DNA of 64,000 bases from Megalonaias nervosa (lineage: Eukaryota; Mollusca; Bivalvia; Unionida; Unionidae): contig JAECUM010000839.1 in NCBI GenBank assembly GCA_016617855.1, positions 1-64,000 on the forward strand, written 5' to 3'. Under the pieces are notes generated by a model. It saw nothing but the letters and a program-made list of their open reading frames with translations, was not told the DNA's origin and searched no databases. The position numbers and the translations under genes were made by a program. Positions 1 to 64,000 of this stretch are shown here, in pieces. Within the stretch, counting starts at the first letter, position 1, and the number at the start of each line of letters is the position of its first letter.

Positions 1-134
1 TGTCTGGAACCCATAAATATTGTCTATATATAATGTCTATTATTCATGCTGTCTATTACCCATACATAATGTCTATAACAAATACATAATGTCTATTATT
101 CATATTGTCTGTTACCCATATATATTGTCTATTA

Positions 135-196
<62 letters not shown>

Positions 197-905
197 ATAT
201 TACCCATACATAATGTCTATTATTCATGTTGTACATTACCCATATATATTGTCTATTATTCATACTGTCTATTACCCACATTGTCTAATACCCATACATA
301 TTGTCTATTATTCATATTGTCTATTACCCAAACATACTATCTATTACCCATACATTATGTCAAGTATTCATATTGTCTATTACACATATATACTGTCTAT
401 TATTCATACTGTACATTACCCATAAATATTGTCTATTACCTTTACACACTGTCTATTACCCACAGATAATGTCTATTATTCATGTTGTCTATTACCCATA
501 TATATTGTCTTTTATTCATATGGTCTCTTACCCATAAATATTTTCTATTACCCATACATATTGTCTATTATTCATACTGTCTATTAGCCATACATACTAT
601 TACCCATATATAATATCTATTATTTGTACTGTCTATTGCCCATATAAATTGTCTATTATTCATATTGTGCATTACCCATATAAATTGTCTATTCTTTATA
701 TTGTCTATACCCATAAATACTATTACCCATACATATTGTCTATTATTCATATTGTCTATTACCCATAAATATTGTCAATTACCCATACATATTGTCTATT
801 ACCCATAAATATTGTCAATTACCCATACATATTGTCTATTATTCATATTGTCTATTACCCATACATACTGTCTATTACCCATACATAATGTCTATCATCC
901 ATACA
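1..905. repeat. Degenerate ~20-bp minisatellite (TTGTCTATTACCCATACATA type)
   Basis: Dozens of imperfect copies of a 19-22-bp unit alternate between TTGTCTATTACCCATACATA and TTGTCTATTATTCATA forms, giving a higher-order unit of about 40 bp. A pure (TA)n run lies at about 139-194. The array makes open frames on both strands, but these are repeat artefacts. It runs off the window start. Confidence 0.93.
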
Positions 906-2071
906 TATCACAATTTAAACTGGTTTTGTGCTTATAAAAGATGAAGACCCACAATGCGCACACACATACCAAAAAGTCCCAATAAACCATACAAATTTAG
1001 AACAACTGAAAATGAAATGCAATCAGGTCAACTACTTATGAATACAAACATGCACACCAGATTCAAACCTACCATATTCCCAAACAGTGTTTTTTTTTTT
1101 TTTTTACTGAAGAACCAATGTTATTGTGTAGAAACCACATTGTTTTTTTCCGTGACAGCAACTTTGAAATGGACCTTTTGACCCCAAAATAAATTTCCTT
1201 ACTCCACATGCAAGCTATCAATAGAGTCTGATCCAGGTATGTAATGCAGAACTAATATAATTGCACAGAAATTATTTTTTCACCTGCAGTCACAAAGACC
1301 TTGAATATTTACATTTTGTCACAAACTTCTTCAGACTATTTTCTTACATCAGCGCAAACCATCCACATAGTACAGTAACTCTAAATCACTTTACTCATTT
1401 CAGAATGATCTGCCTTGCAGTCATTTTCCTTTTTCTTTTTTTGCTATTAATATTTATTCAGTCTGTTCCTATACCTGTACTCCTATAAAACAGATTTTCA
1501 TGTTAAATGTTGTTTATATGTACCTAATAAATCAACATGAACTACTAAAATACAAAAAGAAACAATAAGCTGGCAATGGAAATTTCCCACATGTGGAATT
1601 ACAGCAAAGCCAGTTTTCCAACTAGATAGGAACAGAAGAACAGCCTTACCTTACCCTTTGCCCTCTATGTCTTCCCCAAAATCAATTTAAGGGCACTCTA
1701 CTTCCTTCTGTTGCAAAAATAAACATTTATTAAAGGAAAAATGGACCCCCATGGTTGAACAAGTGCTTCTGTCATAAAAAGTGTTCCTCTTAATCACCCC
1801 TCTGTAAAGAATTCCTAGCCTGAGCACTGGCTAAGTTAATGTATAAACTTCATATGGCCCAATTAAATATAACAAATTATCCAATGTCATTTACCCTTGA
1901 CCTTCCGATCCCTAAATTTGTAGAATTTGTTCCTCTTTTAAGCAGTCACCTGTTTGCAAAGTTATGATGTTGGAAACAAAAATTCTGATAGACAAAATAC
2001 AGATACTGAAAGACAAATTAATCAAAGGTCCTGCTTTTGGGTGAGTGGTAATGCAATTATCAATGCCAAAC
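906..2071. other. Intron/3' flank of exon 22, no gene seen
   Basis: AT-rich. A poly-T run lies at about 1088-1106. About 1115-1400 holds two degenerate units of the 'gacctttgac / tgcaagcatccacaaag' repeat seen better at 14230-15000. No match to the missing MBTPS1 C-terminal exons was found. Confidence 0.6.
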
Positions 2072-63216
<61,145 letters not shown>

Positions 63217-63254
63217 CTGAAACAGAGAACATGTCATGAATAAAGTTTTCATCT

Positions 63255-63380
63255 TTTCTTTTTCCTCTCTCTCCTCCCTTGCCCAATATACATCCAAATG
63301 TACACATTCATTTAGTTCCATCTCTTACCTTTAAGGTGGTTGGGTACTTGACATGGTAATGCTATGTCTTGACTATGAAT
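63255..63380. repeat. Dispersed repeat, copy 2 of a flanking pair
   Basis: CTCTCTCCTCCCTTGCCCAA, TTCATTTAGTTCCATCTCTT and AAGGTGGTTGGGTACTTGAC-ATGG align with 62470-62590. The pair brackets exon 1. A CCTTAAAG|gtaaga site inside looks like a donor but belongs to the repeat. Confidence 0.68.
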
Positions 63381-63684
63381 CAATCCATATTGAATTTTAC
63401 AACCAAAAAAAAAAATCTGAATAGCATTGCTGCCACAGCTGTCACACAGAAACTTATACCTGTGTCTCATCATTTGCTAATACATGCATACGATTAAGCC
63501 TTGGGTTACAAGATGGACTCTAGATGTACAATAATGAATGTTTACTGTAATTTCAATTGATAGTACTGTAAATTACTTGAATCTGCAATGTATATACAAA
63601 GTGAATTTATGAGTTAGCTTAAAGATTGACATTACTTTAAATGAAGAACACCTAGAAAACTTCTACTCTTGACTGACCATTTTC

Positions 63685-63910
63685 AAGTCTGAGGTCTGTC
63701 ACAAGAAATGAAGTCAGTAACTTTATCTTAGTTTTGGGATATGCATGTATTCAAGTGCCCTATGTGGGTATCAGATGCTACTAGTGACCAGTCTGGGCAA
63801 ACTTCTGCACTTCTGCAATCAGTTATAAGAAATGGTGTCAATATATTTTTGTCTTAGTTTTGGACATATTAAAGTGCTCTGTGTGGACTTCAAATGTTAC
63901 TAGCAAACAC
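63685..63910. repeat. Two-unit ~125-bp tandem repeat
   Basis: CACAAGAAATGAAGTCAGTA ... CTTAGTTTTGGGATATG ... AAGTGCCCTATGTGGG and TATAAGAAATGGTGTCAATA ... CTTAGTTTTGGACATAT ... AAGTGCTCTGTGTGGA. No upstream MBTPS1 exon was found here. Confidence 0.75.
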
Positions 63911-64000
63911 TGGAGAAATATTTGTTTTTGTTCTCTACAAGTCAAGAAACTCCAGACCAGGACCATACTTCACTGGACTCCATTGAATGGCATAAAGAAC

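Noticed and set aside
20..537. Overlapping open frames of up to 149 codons rich in Tyr, Ile and Pro
   Set aside because: They run across the 20-bp minisatellite and the (TA)n tract in several frames at once; the periodicity creates them.
1912..2071. Extension of exon 22 through the open frame beyond 2072
   Set aside because: The translation after GMAF no longer resembles the family, which continues S-D-G-L-Y-E-G; a donor at 2072 fits better though it is weak.
63330..63350. CCTTAAAG|gtaaga as the donor of the missing first MBTPS1 exon
   Set aside because: The phase would fit, but the sequence belongs to a dispersed repeat with a second copy at 62470-62590, and no signal peptide frame leads into it.

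Overview
The window is animal nuclear DNA: AT-rich, intron-dense and crowded with decayed transposable elements and tandem repeats. It holds one recognisable host gene, and all of it that is visible lies on the minus strand. That gene encodes the site-1 protease (MBTPS1, also called S1P, SKI-1 or PCSK8), the subtilisin-family protease of the Golgi lumen that starts activation of SREBP and ATF6. I could place 22 coding exons, from 63216 down to 2072. They sum to 2185 nt (about 728 codons, 3.4 % of the window). Every junction is GT-AG, the phases match at every junction, and I see no stop or frameshift. The Asp/His/Ser triad and the oxyanion-hole Asn are all present. The signal-peptide exon(s) lie above 63216, probably outside the window. 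The C-terminal quarter, including the transmembrane segment, lies beyond position 1.

The rest is intron. The repeat content suggests a marine invertebrate, most likely a mollusc. The clues are DIRS-type tyrosine-recombinase retrotransposons, tRNA-headed SINEs with (CA)n or (AAC)n tails, and about 150-bp tandem arrays closed by a hairpin tail like those of bivalve Helentron or 'pearl' elements. The taxonomic call is inference.

Layout from low to high coordinate (3' to 5' of the gene). 1-905 is a TTGTCTATTACCCATA-type array. 2072-5846 holds exons 22-20 with several minisatellites between them. 6700-12650 is a block of two degenerate DIRS-like copies carrying two minisatellites and two SINEs. 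13832-19273 holds exons 19-17 with tandem-repeat elements and another DIRS fragment. 20331-22083 is a long TIR element with TA duplication. 23020-24490 is a 62-bp satellite. 24657-27075 holds exons 16-14. 27126-28300 is two more arrays, followed by a hAT transposase relic. 30606-36550 holds exons 13-10 interleaved with repeat arrays. 36920-41598 carries a solo-LTR-like element, a MITE whose inverted ends are built of 14-bp iterations, and a hAT MITE. 42093-49181 holds exons 8-6 with a second solo LTR and a third DIRS copy. 50450-54640 is nested repeats: a foldback element inside a satellite, then pogo-like palindromic elements. 54733-63216 holds exons 5-1 with a third solo LTR and a large array.

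Nothing suggests an operon-like system or an intact autonomous transposon. The most informative signals are structural: target-site duplications that date nested insertions, tandem arrays born inside transposon coding sequence, and different repeat cores capped by one shared tail. Coordinates were read by eye. Exon edges agree with reading frames and should be correct to about 1 base; repeat edges are approximate unless a duplication fixes them.
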